64,000 nucleotides of DNA from Rathayibacter sp. VKM Ac-2856 (lineage in GTDB: Bacteria; Actinomycetota; Actinomycetes; Actinomycetales; Microbacteriaceae): positions 1,460,937-1,524,936 of the forward strand of contig NZ_JABMLF010000001.1 of the NCBI RefSeq assembly GCF_013205055.1, read 5' to 3'. The notes under the pieces were generated by a model. That model was not told where the DNA came from. It made no database searches and saw nothing but the letters and a program-made list of their open reading frames with translations. Each line of letters begins with the position of its first letter. Position 1 is the first letter of the stretch. Positions 18,398-27,123 of the stretch are shown here, one piece after another. The position numbers were made by a program, and so were the translations under genes.

Positions 18398-18465
18398 CAG
18401 AGCATCAGCCGGGACAGGTCCTCATCGCCCATCGGGGATGGCGACCCCTCCCGGCTGATGCTCTG
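18398..18465. terminator. Long stem-loop between convergent genes
   Basis: CAGAGCATCAGCCGGGA (18398-18414) is the exact complement of 18449-18465, a 17-bp stem with a 34-nt loop. It lies between CitMHS and TauE genes and may stop transcription from both sides. Confidence 0.7.
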
Positions 18466-18482
18466 TCGGAACCGGCCCGCCG

Positions 18483-19289
18483 TCAGCCCAGCAGCGGTGC
18501 CAGGTTCTCCGTCCAGACGTCGAATCCCAGCTTCACGATCAGCGCCCCGACGACCACCAGGAACGCGATCCGGATGAAGCGGCTGCCCTTCGCGACCGCC
18601 ATCCGCGAGCCGAGGTACGCGCCCGCCACGTTCGCCAGCCCCATGAAGAGCCCGAGCACCCAGATCACGTGCCCGCCCGGCACGAAGTAGAGCAGGGCGC
18701 CGAGGTTCGTCGCGACGTTGACGATCTTCGCCTTCGCGCTCGCGAGCAGGAAGTCGTAGCCGAGCGCCGTGATCAGCGCGATGATCAGGAACGTCCCGGT
18801 GCCCGGCCCGATCAGGCCGTCGTAGAACCCGATCACGAGCCCGAGCACCCCCGCGGTCACCAGGTGCCGCCGCCCGGCGTGCTTGAGCGCGGTGACGCTG
18901 CCCATCGCCGGCCGCGCGATCGTCACCACGGCCACCACGATCAGCGCCACCACGATGATCGGCTTGAACACCGACGCCGGCAGCAGCCCCGCGAGGTTCG
19001 CGCCCCCGTAGCTGCCGGCGAGGGCGACCGCCGCCATCGGCAGCGCCGTCCGCAGATCCGGCTTCGCGCGCCGATAGTAGGTGACGGCGCTCGTCGTCGT
19101 GCCGAAGATCGAGGCGAGCTTGTTGGTCGCGAGCGCCTGCACGGGCGAGATGCCCGGCACGAGCAGCAGGGCGGGGAGTTGGAGCAGGCCGCCGCCGCCC
19201 ACCACCGCGTCGATCCAGCCGGCGGCGAACGCGGCCAGGATCATCAGCAGGATGACGGGGAGGGCGAGGTCCTCGGTGAACGTCAGCAT
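18483..19289 (-). CDS. TauE/SafE-family sulfite/sulfonate exporter
   Basis: 268 residues with about eight helices. The two inverted halves are visible, with GWIDAVVGGGGLLQLPALL near the start and GFYDGLIGPGTGTFL in the second half, both typical of this family. Members export sulfite, sulfoacetate or other organosulfur anions. The start at 19289 begins the first helix; the longer open frame is not coding-like. Confidence 0.88.
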   Translation of the reverse strand: MLTFTEDLALPVILLMILAAFAAGWIDAVVGGGGLLQLPALLLVPGISPVQALATNKLASIFGTTTSAVTYYRRAKPDLRTALPMAAVALAGSYGGANLAGLLPASVFKPIIVVALIVVAVVTIARPAMGSVTALKHAGRRHLVTAGVLGLVIGFYDGLIGPGTGTFLIIALITALGYDFLLASAKAKIVNVATNLGALLYFVPGGHVIWVLGLFMGLANVAGAYLGSRMAVAKGSRFIRIAFLVVVGALIVKLGFDVWTENLAPLLG

Positions 19290-19358
19290 CGGTCGGAAGC
19301 GTACGCGGCCACCGCCACCCCCTCGACCGCCGAGGCGCGCCACCCTAGGGTCGGCGGC

Positions 19359-20351
19359 ATGCGATTCGGACTCTTCATCCCCCAGGGCTGGCGCCACGAC
19401 CTCGTCGGCATCGATCCCGCCGACCAGTGGCGCACCGTGCGCGACCTCGCCCAGCACGCCGACGACGGCCCCTGGGAGTCGGTGTGGGTCTACGACCACT
19501 TCCACACCGTCCCGGTGGTGACGGAGGAGGCGACGCACGAGGCCTGGACGCTGATGGCCGCGTTCGCCGCCGCCACCTCCCGGGTGCGGCTCGGCCAGAT
19601 GTGCACCTGCATGAGCTACCGCAACCCCGCCCACCTCGCCAAGATCGCCACCACCGTCGACATCGTCTCGGGCGGCCGGGTCGAGATGGGCATCGGCGGC
19701 GGCTGGTACGAGCACGAGTGGCGCGCCTACGGCTACGGCTTCCCGCCGATCGCCGAGCGCCTCGGCCGCCTCGACGAGGGCCTGCAGATCATGCGGCAGG
19801 CCTGGACCGAGGGCGTCGCGACGCTCGACGGCCGCTGGTACCAGGTGGACGGTGCGGTGAACCGCCCGCTGCCCCTGCAGCAGGGCGGCATCCCGCTGTG
19901 GGTCGCCGGCGGCGGTGAGAAGGTGACGCTCCGCATCGCCGCGCAGTACGCCCAGTACACGAACTTCGCGGGCGCTCCCGAGGCGTTCGACCACAAGAGC
20001 GCCGTCCTCCGCGGGCACTGCGACCGCCTCGGCACCGACTACGCCGCCATCACCCGCAGCTCCAACTACAACGTGATGATCGCCGAGACGGAGGCGGAGG
20101 TCGAGAAGGGCCTGCAGCGCCTGGAGGAGCGGGTCACTCCCGCTCTCGGTGCGGAGGCGGCGGCCGCCTTCGTCGCCGAGTACCGCGGCCCCGACGCCCT
20201 CGCGGTGGGCACCCCCGCGCAGATCGTCGACCGCCTCGGCGACATGCGCGAGCGCGGCATGGACTACGCGATCACGTACTTCCCGGACGCCGCGTACGAC
20301 CGCTCCGGCATCGAGCTCTTCGAGCGCGACGTCGTGCCGCACCTGTCCTGA
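19359..20351 (+). CDS. LLM-class F420-dependent oxidoreductase (TIGR03560 type)
   Basis: 330 residues, TIM-barrel of the luciferase-like family. MRFGLFIPQGW at the N-terminus and GGRVEMGIGGGWYEHEW with its VWVYDHFHT motif fit the TIGR03560 F420 subgroup; the substrate is unknown. A TAGGGT box lies 7 nt before the ATG. It is divergent from the TauE/SafE gene by 69 bp. Confidence 0.85.
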   Translation: MRFGLFIPQGWRHDLVGIDPADQWRTVRDLAQHADDGPWESVWVYDHFHTVPVVTEEATHEAWTLMAAFAAATSRVRLGQMCTCMSYRNPAHLAKIATTVDIVSGGRVEMGIGGGWYEHEWRAYGYGFPPIAERLGRLDEGLQIMRQAWTEGVATLDGRWYQVDGAVNRPLPLQQGGIPLWVAGGGEKVTLRIAAQYAQYTNFAGAPEAFDHKSAVLRGHCDRLGTDYAAITRSSNYNVMIAETEAEVEKGLQRLEERVTPALGAEAAAAFVAEYRGPDALAVGTPAQIVDRLGDMRERGMDYAITYFPDAAYDRSGIELFERDVVPHLS

Positions 20352-20357
20352 CCACGC

Positions 20358-20420
20358 CGTCGATCCGTCACGAACGGCTGTCGCCCACCGAGCAGCACGA
20401 CCGTCCGTGACGGATCGACG
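20358..20420. terminator. Long stem-loop after the LLM oxidoreductase gene
   Basis: CGTCGATCCGTCACG (20358-20372) pairs exactly with 20406-20420, and four more pairs form inside after one mismatch, leaving a 23-nt loop. It resembles the hairpin at 18398 in size and placement. Confidence 0.65.
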
Positions 20421-20493
20421 CGGGCACCCGACGGAGCGCCTACGCCTCGCCCGCGCGGTTCGCAAGTCCCTGCGTGAGGCCCGGTCGCGCACC

Positions 20494-20499
20494 TACGGT
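20494..20499 (+). promoter_or_regulatory. -10 box of a leaderless promoter
   Basis: TACGGT ends 6 nt before the ATG at 20506. Confidence 0.45.
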
Positions 20500-20505
20500 C
20501 GAGGC

Positions 20506-20742
20506 ATGGACGCACAGGACATCCGCTGGAACGACGAAGCCCGCGACAAGATCCTCGAGGACTCCGACAGGGTCCTCCGCGAGGCGGTGCTCGACCTCGC
20601 GAAGACCAAGAAGGGCGAGCCCTGGGAGGACGTGTTCGCCGAGCTGAACGCCCGCCTCAAGGACCGCTTCATCGACTTCGAGCCCGGCCCGGACCTCCGC
20701 AAGTACGCCGAGGCCGTCTCGGCGGGGGAGATCGACTCGTGA
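20506..20742 (+). CDS. Small conserved-looking protein of unknown function
   Basis: 78 residues, charged and mostly helical by composition, no signal peptide or membrane segment, ending in FEPGPDLRKYAEAVSAGEIDS. No domain is recognised. A TACGGT box 6 nt before the ATG indicates a leaderless mRNA. Its stop overlaps the GTG of the next small gene, so the two are probably made together. Confidence 0.65.
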   Translation: MDAQDIRWNDEARDKILEDSDRVLREAVLDLAKTKKGEPWEDVFAELNARLKDRFIDFEPGPDLRKYAEAVSAGEIDS

Positions 20743-20915
20743 GCACCGACCGCACCGGCGACGACCCGGCCCTCGCGGACGAGCTCGCCTCGATCCGCGC
20801 GGTCGGCGAGGGCCGCCGCGGCGACGCGGCCGGCCCTGAGGACGTCGAGCACGGCGACCCGCAGACCGTCGAGCAGGTCGAGCAGGAGCTCAAGGGCGGC
20901 CTCGACCTCGACTGA
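20739..20915 (+). CDS. Very small acidic protein of unknown function
   Basis: 58 residues read from GTG 20739, whose first bases overlap the previous stop (GTGA). The product is strongly acidic (repeated Glu and Asp, ending QELKGGLDLD) and probably disordered. A strong terminator follows 12 bp later, so the pair of small genes forms one transcript. No function is proposed. Confidence 0.55.
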   Translation: MSTDRTGDDPALADELASIRAVGEGRRGDAAGPEDVEHGDPQTVEQVEQELKGGLDLD

Positions 20916-20926
20916 CGCTTCGAGAT

Positions 20927-20966
20927 GCGGAAGGCCCGCTCCCCCACCGTGGAGCGGGCCTTCCGC
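20927..20966. terminator. Strong stem-loop terminator
   Basis: A 16-bp stem, GCGGAAGGCCCGCTCC (20927-20942) with 20951-20966, and an 8-nt loop, ends the small two-gene unit and faces the LCP gene on the other strand. Confidence 0.8.
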
Positions 20967-21000
20967 GTTCTCCGGCGTCCCGGGCCGCCGCTCGACGCGC

Positions 21001-22236
21001 TCACTCCGCCGGTCGCGCGCACGTCCGGTCCGCCGCGGTCTGCCCGGTGATGCCGGCGAGCGGGTCGGGCGATGCCGCGGCGGGAGCGGCGGACTCCGGT
21101 GCCGCCTCGTCGCCGCTCTGAGGAGCGGTCGGCGCCTGCGCGACTGCGCCGTCCTGGCCCTCCGCCCCCGCAGGCGTCGGAGCGGCGAACGGCACGTCCC
21201 CCCGCACCTTCGCCATCAGCTCGGGGCCGAGCGACGCGTCCGGAACGACCTTCCCCGGGAAGTCCGGATCGCCGGTGCTGCCCGGGTACTGCACGAAGAC
21301 CATCCGGTCGAGCTCCACGTCCTTCAGGGCGAGCGCGAGGGCGATCATCGTCCGCGGCTCGGTCATCGACGTCGACAGGTGCATCGCCCGCGACGCCGCG
21401 TGCGCCAGCGAGTACAGGGCGCCGACGTCCGAGAGCGTGCCGGAGGACTTCACCTTCCGCATCAGCGAGGACAGGAACTGCTGCTGCGACGAGATCCGCG
21501 CCAGGTCGCTCCCGTCCCCCACTCCGTGCCGCGTCCGCAGGAAGGCCAGCGCCGTCGCGCCGGAGACCGTGCTCGTCCCGGCGGGGAGATCCAGGCCCGA
21601 GTCCGTGTCCCGCACCGGGCCGGACACGCAGATCTCCACCCCGCCGACCGCCGTGCTCATCTCGATGACGCCCTCGAACGAGATCCAGCCGGCGTAGGGG
21701 ATGTCCAGGCCCGTCAGCTGCTCGACCGACCGGTTGACGCAGGCGAGCCCGCCGGCCGAGAAGGTGGAGTTCAGCGGCACGTCCTCCTCGCCCGCCGTGA
21801 CGATCCCCGTCTCCGGATCGACGCAGTCGGGCCGGTCGACGATGAGGTCCCGCGGGAAGGAGACCACCGTCGCGCTCCGGTGATCACGCGCGACGTGCAG
21901 GAGGATGTTCACGTCGTTCAGCGTCGCGTCCCGGCCGCCGTACCGCTCCCCCTGCGCGGCGTCGTTGTCCGCCCCGACCACCAGCAGGTCGAAGCCGCCC
22001 GCCACCTCCGCCGGGGGCGGCGGTCCCGCTGATTCCGCCGGGCCGATCCCCACGTCGAGGTCGACGGCGTTCTCCGCCACGGTCCGCCCGATGCTCGCCG
22101 CCGCGATCACTCCCACCGAGGCGCAGCTCACGACGAGCACGCCGACGACGGACACCACGGCCCTCGCCACATCCCGCGCCGCGGACCTCCGCCGCAGACG
22201 CCCGTGCCGGATCGGCACGGCAGTCGGGGGCCTCAC
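21001..22236 (-). CDS. LytR-CpsA-Psr (LCP) family cell-wall glycopolymer ligase
   Basis: About 411 residues from GTG 22236. A basic tail and one membrane helix (about 22-46) anchor the protein outside the cell. The LCP domain follows with RDATLNDVNILLH, then SFPRDLIVD and FLRTRHGVGDGSD, carrying the arginines and aspartates that bind the lipid pyrophosphate. LCP proteins transfer teichoic-acid or polysaccharide chains to peptidoglycan. The C-terminal ~70 residues are Pro/Ala/Gln-rich. A TTG at 22302 is an alternative start; neither has a convincing ribosome site. Confidence 0.85.
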   Translation of the reverse strand: MRPPTAVPIRHGRLRRRSAARDVARAVVSVVGVLVVSCASVGVIAAASIGRTVAENAVDLDVGIGPAESAGPPPPAEVAGGFDLLVVGADNDAAQGERYGGRDATLNDVNILLHVARDHRSATVVSFPRDLIVDRPDCVDPETGIVTAGEEDVPLNSTFSAGGLACVNRSVEQLTGLDIPYAGWISFEGVIEMSTAVGGVEICVSGPVRDTDSGLDLPAGTSTVSGATALAFLRTRHGVGDGSDLARISSQQQFLSSLMRKVKSSGTLSDVGALYSLAHAASRAMHLSTSMTEPRTMIALALALKDVELDRMVFVQYPGSTGDPDFPGKVVPDASLGPELMAKVRGDVPFAAPTPAGAEGQDGAVAQAPTAPQSGDEAAPESAAPAAASPDPLAGITGQTAADRTCARPAE

Positions 22237-22345
22237 AGACGGCTGCTTCGACGCTTCGCCTCGAACCCGAACGACCGCCCGTCGAGGACACCTGCCTCCC
22301 AATCGGGGTCACCCACGACGGTCCGGTCGGCGGGGAGTGTCCACC

Positions 22346-22786
22346 TCATGCTCCGTACTTGTTGTTCAGCGCCTGGGCGATATCGCGGTAGTCCTCAGGG
22401 CCGAGCGAGCCATTCACCGTCGCTCGGCCGCTGCCGTAATGACCGCCGAAACGCTCAAGACCGCGGGTCGTCTCCTGATCCAGCGCGCCAGGGAAGGAAC
22501 CGGCGAAGTAGAAGAGCTGGCCTTTGAGGTGCCTCTCCACGCCGACCCAGCTGTTGCGCCCGAGATCTCCATCGATGGGGCCGCTGTACCCGCCATCGGC
22601 GGCGTAGCACTGAAGGAGCTTCCAGAAGTTCGTTCCGGGGACGCCGTCAGATTCCGTCGACGTCCTCGGAAGTTGACGGTTGCAGACCGATGGCGCTGCT
22701 TCCGCAGGTGTGCCTGCAGCGACGGGGACTGCCACGGCGATGATCGCGGCGAGAATGGCCTTCTTGAGCGGTGAACGAAATGACAT
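22346..22786 (-). CDS. Secreted protein with degenerate peptidoglycan-binding repeats
   Basis: 146 residues. Residues 1-33 form a signal peptide (KK start, AEAAPS cleavage region). The mature part has two units resembling the small three-helix peptidoglycan-binding motif (GYSGPIDGDLGRNSWVGVE, and FPGALDQETTRGLERFG). I infer a cell-wall association; no enzyme domain is seen. An upstream open frame to 22837 exists, but the ATG at 22786 starts the signal peptide. Confidence 0.7.
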   Translation of the reverse strand: MSFRSPLKKAILAAIIAVAVPVAAGTPAEAAPSVCNRQLPRTSTESDGVPGTNFWKLLQCYAADGGYSGPIDGDLGRNSWVGVERHLKGQLFYFAGSFPGALDQETTRGLERFGGHYGSGRATVNGSLGPEDYRDIAQALNNKYGA

Positions 22787-22960
22787 CTCTACCCGATCCT
22801 GGTCAGCAGCCGGCGGGGTCGAGTCCTCTCCCGCCACGGGAGAAGCTCCCGTTCAAGAAGGAATACCATCTCGGTATGGTCCCCGAGAGTTCTGGCGTGA
22901 AACGAGGTTCGGGAGAACCCCGCGCTGGGAGCGACTCGCGCCAGAGGCGAGAACGGGAGC

Positions 22961-23002
22961 GCACGAAGGCCCGCTCCCCCGTGAGGGAGCGGGCCTTCGT
23001 GC
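22961..23002. terminator. Strong stem-loop terminator after the OYE gene
   Basis: An 18-bp stem, GCACGAAGGCCCGCTCCC (22961-22978) with 22985-23002, lies just downstream of the old-yellow-enzyme gene (minus strand). Confidence 0.82.
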
Positions 23003-23017
23003 CGTGCCGGGAGGCGA

Positions 23018-24094
23018 CTACGCCGAGAGACGCTCGTAGTCGGTGTAGCCCTCGGCGCCGCCGCCGTAGACGGTCTCCTGGACGAGCTCGTTCTCGGGGT
23101 GGCCGCCCTGCCAGCGCTCGACGAGGTCGGGGTTGGCCATGACGGGCCGGCCGACGGCGACGGCGTCCGCGTGGCCGTCGGCGATCAGCGAGGTCGCCTC
23201 CTCGCGCGAGGTCGGGCTGCCGAAGCCGCTGTTCGCGACGAAGACGCCGCCGAAGCGGGTGCGCAGGTCCTGGACCAGCTCGCCCGCGGGCTCGGCGTGC
23301 AGGACGCTCAGGTAGGCCAGGCCCAGCGGAGCGAGGCCGTCGACGACCGCCTCGTAGGTGGCGCGCACGTCGGCCTCGTCGGTCTCGACGACGTCCTGGA
23401 TGTTGTGCGCGGGCGAGAGGCGGATGCCGACGCGGCCGGCGCCGATCTCCTCGGCGACCGCGCGGGTGACCTCGATCACGAACGCGGCGCGGGCGGCGGG
23501 GCTTCCGCCATAGGCGTCGGTGCGGACGTTCGACACCGGCGAGAGGAACTCGTGCAGCAGGTAGCCGTTGGCCCCGTGCACCTCGACGCCGTCGAAGCCG
23601 GCGTCGACCGCGCGGCGCGCACCAGCGACGAACTCGTCGCGGACGGTGGCGAGCTCCTCGGTGGTCAGCGCGTGCGGGACCGGGAACGGCTTCTTCTCGC
23701 CGCTCGGGACGCGGACCTCGCCGTCGATGGCGACCGCGCTCGGCGCGACGATGCGGTCGGTGCCGGTGACGTCGGTGTGCGTGACGCGCCCGCCGTTCAT
23801 GACCTGCATGACGATGCGGCCGCCCGCGGCGTGCACGGCGTCGGCGACGCCCTTCCAGCCCTCGGCCTGCTCGGCGGTGACGATGCCGGGCTGGCCCGGG
23901 TACGCCTTCGACTCGGCGCTCGGGAAGACGCCCTCGCTGATGATCAGGCCGAGGGAGGCGCGCTGGGCGTAGTGCTCGGCGATGAGGGCGCCGGGGACGC
24001 CGTTCTCGTCGGCGCGCAGACGCGTCATCGGGGCCATCACGAGGCGGTTCGGCAGCTCGAGGTCGCCGGCGGAGAGGGGGGAGAAGGGATCCAC
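23018..24094 (-). CDS. Alkene reductase, old yellow enzyme family
   Basis: 358 residues, FMN-dependent NAD(P)H reductase of activated C=C bonds (enals, enones, nitro-compounds). The barrel starts with PNRLVMAPMTR, the HGANGYLLHEFLSP motif holds the catalytic His and Asn, and the FMN-phosphate region NSGFGSP and GRPVMANPDLV are present. The start is GTG 24094 with GAAAGG upstream. It is a monocistronic gene with its own terminator. Confidence 0.9.
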   Translation of the reverse strand: MDPFSPLSAGDLELPNRLVMAPMTRLRADENGVPGALIAEHYAQRASLGLIISEGVFPSAESKAYPGQPGIVTAEQAEGWKGVADAVHAAGGRIVMQVMNGGRVTHTDVTGTDRIVAPSAVAIDGEVRVPSGEKKPFPVPHALTTEELATVRDEFVAGARRAVDAGFDGVEVHGANGYLLHEFLSPVSNVRTDAYGGSPAARAAFVIEVTRAVAEEIGAGRVGIRLSPAHNIQDVVETDEADVRATYEAVVDGLAPLGLAYLSVLHAEPAGELVQDLRTRFGGVFVANSGFGSPTSREEATSLIADGHADAVAVGRPVMANPDLVERWQGGHPENELVQETVYGGGAEGYTDYERLSA

Positions 24095-24278
24095 GGATCG
24101 CCTTTCGATCGGAGTTCGGGGGAAGGCGCGTCACCGTTCCCGGGACACGCCTCCGGAGGCAACGGCGCCCGCTCCCCGCGCATTCCGATTCCCGGCGTTC
24201 TCCCACCCGCGATGCGCCGGGCGGCTACAGGTCGAGAGGAGCGTCGTCCGCACCAGGCCCGCGTCACCGCACGCGAAT

Positions 24279-24316
24279 CATGCTGGTCGAGTAGCCGCGC
24301 AGCGGCGTATCGAGAC
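24279..24316 (+). repeat. Dispersed hairpin repeat, CATGCTGGTCGAGTAG family
   Basis: A copy in the plus orientation, with GCCGC/GCGGC stem. It occupies part of the 348-bp intergenic stretch 24095-24442; I see nothing else there apart from the promoter area of the next gene. Confidence 0.85.
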
Positions 24317-24442
24317 CCGCGCCGTCGACACCGCGGAGGGACGGTTCGCGACGCGACAGCACTTCGCGCCAACCCGGACTGCCACGAGTCGACCGGCTCA
24401 CGGTTGCGCCGTGCTCCGCCCGGATCGACGAGGAGTCACGCA

Positions 24443-24772
24443 ATGAAACGATCGACCGTCCTCTGTCTCACCGCGGCCCTGGTCGTCGCGGGTGCAGCAG
24501 CCGTTCCCACCGTGATGAGATCCCTCCAGCGCTGGGAGGTCGAGACATCCGTCGACGCCCGCATCCACACGGCGAATGTGAAGTGCCAGCTCGTGCGCAT
24601 CAGGCCGAACGAGACGATCGGCTACATCGAGGGCTACGGCGAGGGGAACACCGAGGAGTCCGCGAGAGCGAGCGCTCTCAAGGACGTGGACAGCCGCGTA
24701 CCCGAGGGACACTACAAGCGGCACTGCGGACCCCCCGAGACGGGCCGCCGCGGAGGCGGGGGTCGCTTCTGA
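24443..24772 (+). CDS. Small membrane-anchored or secreted protein, unknown
   Basis: 109 residues. The first ~22 residues are a hydrophobic signal/anchor. A single domain follows that contains two cysteines and a YIEGYGEGNTEESARASALKDVDS region. The tail ends in RRGGGGRF, the same eight residues that end the TPM protein encoded shortly downstream. An AGGAG ribosome site lies before the ATG. Function unknown. Confidence 0.68.
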   Translation: MKRSTVLCLTAALVVAGAAAVPTVMRSLQRWEVETSVDARIHTANVKCQLVRIRPNETIGYIEGYGEGNTEESARASALKDVDSRVPEGHYKRHCGPPETGRRGGGGRF

Positions 24773-24947
24773 CGGATCCGCGTCCGCCCCTTCGATCACG
24801 CGTCTGCGATCCGCACGGTGCAGACGCGACTCCTGACCTCGACTCCCACTCCCGCATCGCATCGCTCCTCGACCGGCACGGACAGCCCTCCCTCGGGGGA
24901 CACCCCGGCTGTCTACACTCAAGAGGCGAACGACGAGGGAGTGCGCG

Positions 24948-27050
24948 ATGCCGAACGAATCATCCCCGACGAGGGCCGCGGCCGGCCGTGGCGCCCGCCG
25001 ATCGCCCGTCGCAGCGCTGCTGGCCCTGCTCGCCGCCGTCGCGCTCGTGGTCGTCCCGGCCGCCGGCGCCGCGGCCGAGCCGCCGGCGACGCTCGGATCC
25101 TCCGTCGTCCTCGACTCGGCCGGGGTCCTCGACTCCGCGGAGATCGCCGACATCGAGGCCGCGTCCGCGCAGCTCTACCAGGAGCACGGCGTCCAGCTCT
25201 TCGTCGCCTACGTCGACACCTTCACCGGCACGAGCGGCGACGCCCGCTGGTCGGACGCGACCGCCGACCTCAACGGCCTCGGCACGGACGACGTCCTGCT
25301 GGCCGTCGCGGTCGAGGCTCGGCAGTACCAGGTCTCGGTCGCCGACGACTTCGCCCTCGACGCCGGCCAGGTCTCGGCCCTGGAGACCGACGACATCGAG
25401 CCGCAGCTCGTCGACGGCGACTGGGCGGGTGCCGCGGTCGCGGCCGCCCAGGGCATCGGCGCCCGCCTGGACGCGCCGAGCGCGGGCGAGACGCTCGGCT
25501 CCGGCCTCCTGATCACCCTCGCCCTGCTGGCCGGCCTGGTCGTCGTCGGCGTCATCGTCTGGCTCCTCGTCCGCCGCGCCCGCCGCCGCAGGGCCGCCGC
25601 CGCCGAGGAGGCGTCCATCGACGAGCTCGCCACCCGCGCCGGCTCCGCCCTCGTGCACGCCGACGACGCCGTGCGCACCAGCGAGCAGGAGGTCGGCTTC
25701 GCGGAGGCGCAGTTCGGCTCCGACGCGACCGGCCCCTTCCGCGAGGCGCTAGTCACCGCGAAGCGACTTCTCGGCGAGGCCTTCGCCCTGCAGCAGCGCC
25801 TCGACGACGCCCAGCCGGAGACCGACCAGGAGCGCCGCGACGGCTACGGGCGGATCCTCCAGCTCTGCGCCGACGCCGAGCAGGTGCTCGACGAGAAGGC
25901 GGCGGCGTTCGAGGAGCTCCGCGCCCTCGAGAAGAACGCGCCCGAGGTGGCCGCGACCCTGACCGCGCGCACCGCCGAGGTGAGCGGGCGCCTCTCCGCC
26001 ACCCGCGCCCTCCTGGCCGACCTCGCGAGCCGCTACGCCCCGACCGCGGTCGACGACGTGGATGACGACGCCGACCAGGCCGAGGACCGCCTCCGCTTCG
26101 CCGGCGACCAGGTGACCGAGGCGCGGACGGCGATCACCGGCGGCGACTCGGGCCGCGCGGCCGTGCTGCTGCGCGCGGGCCAGCAGGCGGCCGAGCAGGC
26201 GTCGGGCCTCCTCGACGCCGTCGCCACCCGCTCCGCCGACCTGCAGGAGGCGGAGCGCACCCTCGCCGGCCGCGTCGCCGAGATCCGCGCCGACGTCGCC
26301 CAGGGCCGCGCGATCGTCGCCGCCGGCGACGCGGGCGACCCCACGAGCGCTCCGCTCGTCGCGAACGTGCGGAGCGCGGTGGCCACGACGGAGGAGGCCC
26401 TGGACGCCGTCGAGCGCGACGCCGCCGCGAGCCCGCGCGACCCCCTCGCGCTGCTGGAGCGCCTGACCGCGGCCGACGCCACCATCGACGCGGCCGTCGG
26501 CGGCTATCGCGACGCCCAGGCGCAGGCCGAGCGGCAGCGGGCCGCCTTGGCCACCGAGATCACCACCGCCCGCAGCCGCGTCGCCGCCGCGGAGGACTTC
26601 ATCGCGGCCCGGCGCGGCGCCGTCGGCTCCGAGGCGCGCACCCGCGTCGCCGAGGCGGCGCGCTCGGCCGAGTACGCCGCGCAGCTCGCCGCGACCGACC
26701 CGGCGGAGGCCCTCGCCTCGGCCCAGCGCGCCTCCGCCCTCGCGCAGCAGGCGCTGAGCGCCGCCCGCTCGGACGCGAGCGCTTACTCCGCTCCCGGGAT
26801 CGGCGGTGGGAGCGGCTACGGCGGCAACACGACCGGCGCCTTCCTCGGCGGCATCCTCGTCGAGTCGCTGCTCGGCGGCGGCCGGCGCTCGGGCTACCGC
26901 TCGGGCGGCTTCGGCGGCGGCGGCTTCGGCGGCGGATTCGGTGGCGGCGGACGCAGCGGCGGCTTCGGCGGCGGCGGCTCCTCGCGGCGCTCCAGCGGCG
27001 GCGGCTTCGGCGGCGGCGGCGGTCGTCGCGGCGGCGGCGGCCGGTTCTGA
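24948..27050 (+). CDS. TPM-domain membrane protein with Ala-rich coiled coil and Gly-rich tail
   Basis: 700 residues. A signal peptide (about 1-46) is followed by an exported TPM domain (about 52-180), a membrane helix (about 188-208), a basic stop-transfer RRARRRR, a long Ala/Glu-rich coiled coil (about 220-600), and a Gly/Ser/Phe/Arg-rich tail ending in RRGGGGRF. TPM domains (thylakoid TLP18.3 type) are tied to photosystem repair or to phosphatase activity; in actinobacteria the role is unclear. The next gene is pspA, the usual partner of membrane-stress proteins, only 73 bp downstream, so a membrane-damage role is inferred. Confidence 0.85.
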   Translation: MPNESSPTRAAAGRGARRSPVAALLALLAAVALVVVPAAGAAAEPPATLGSSVVLDSAGVLDSAEIADIEAASAQLYQEHGVQLFVAYVDTFTGTSGDARWSDATADLNGLGTDDVLLAVAVEARQYQVSVADDFALDAGQVSALETDDIEPQLVDGDWAGAAVAAAQGIGARLDAPSAGETLGSGLLITLALLAGLVVVGVIVWLLVRRARRRRAAAAEEASIDELATRAGSALVHADDAVRTSEQEVGFAEAQFGSDATGPFREALVTAKRLLGEAFALQQRLDDAQPETDQERRDGYGRILQLCADAEQVLDEKAAAFEELRALEKNAPEVAATLTARTAEVSGRLSATRALLADLASRYAPTAVDDVDDDADQAEDRLRFAGDQVTEARTAITGGDSGRAAVLLRAGQQAAEQASGLLDAVATRSADLQEAERTLAGRVAEIRADVAQGRAIVAAGDAGDPTSAPLVANVRSAVATTEEALDAVERDAAASPRDPLALLERLTAADATIDAAVGGYRDAQAQAERQRAALATEITTARSRVAAAEDFIAARRGAVGSEARTRVAEAARSAEYAAQLAATDPAEALASAQRASALAQQALSAARSDASAYSAPGIGGGSGYGGNTTGAFLGGILVESLLGGGRRSGYRSGGFGGGGFGGGFGGGGRSGGFGGGGSSRRSSGGGFGGGGGRRGGGGRF

Positions 27051-27123
27051 CCCGCCCCTCCCACTCCCGGGCCCGCATCCGCTCGGCCCCTTCCCGCAAC
27101 CACCTCACGCAAGGAGAGACAGC

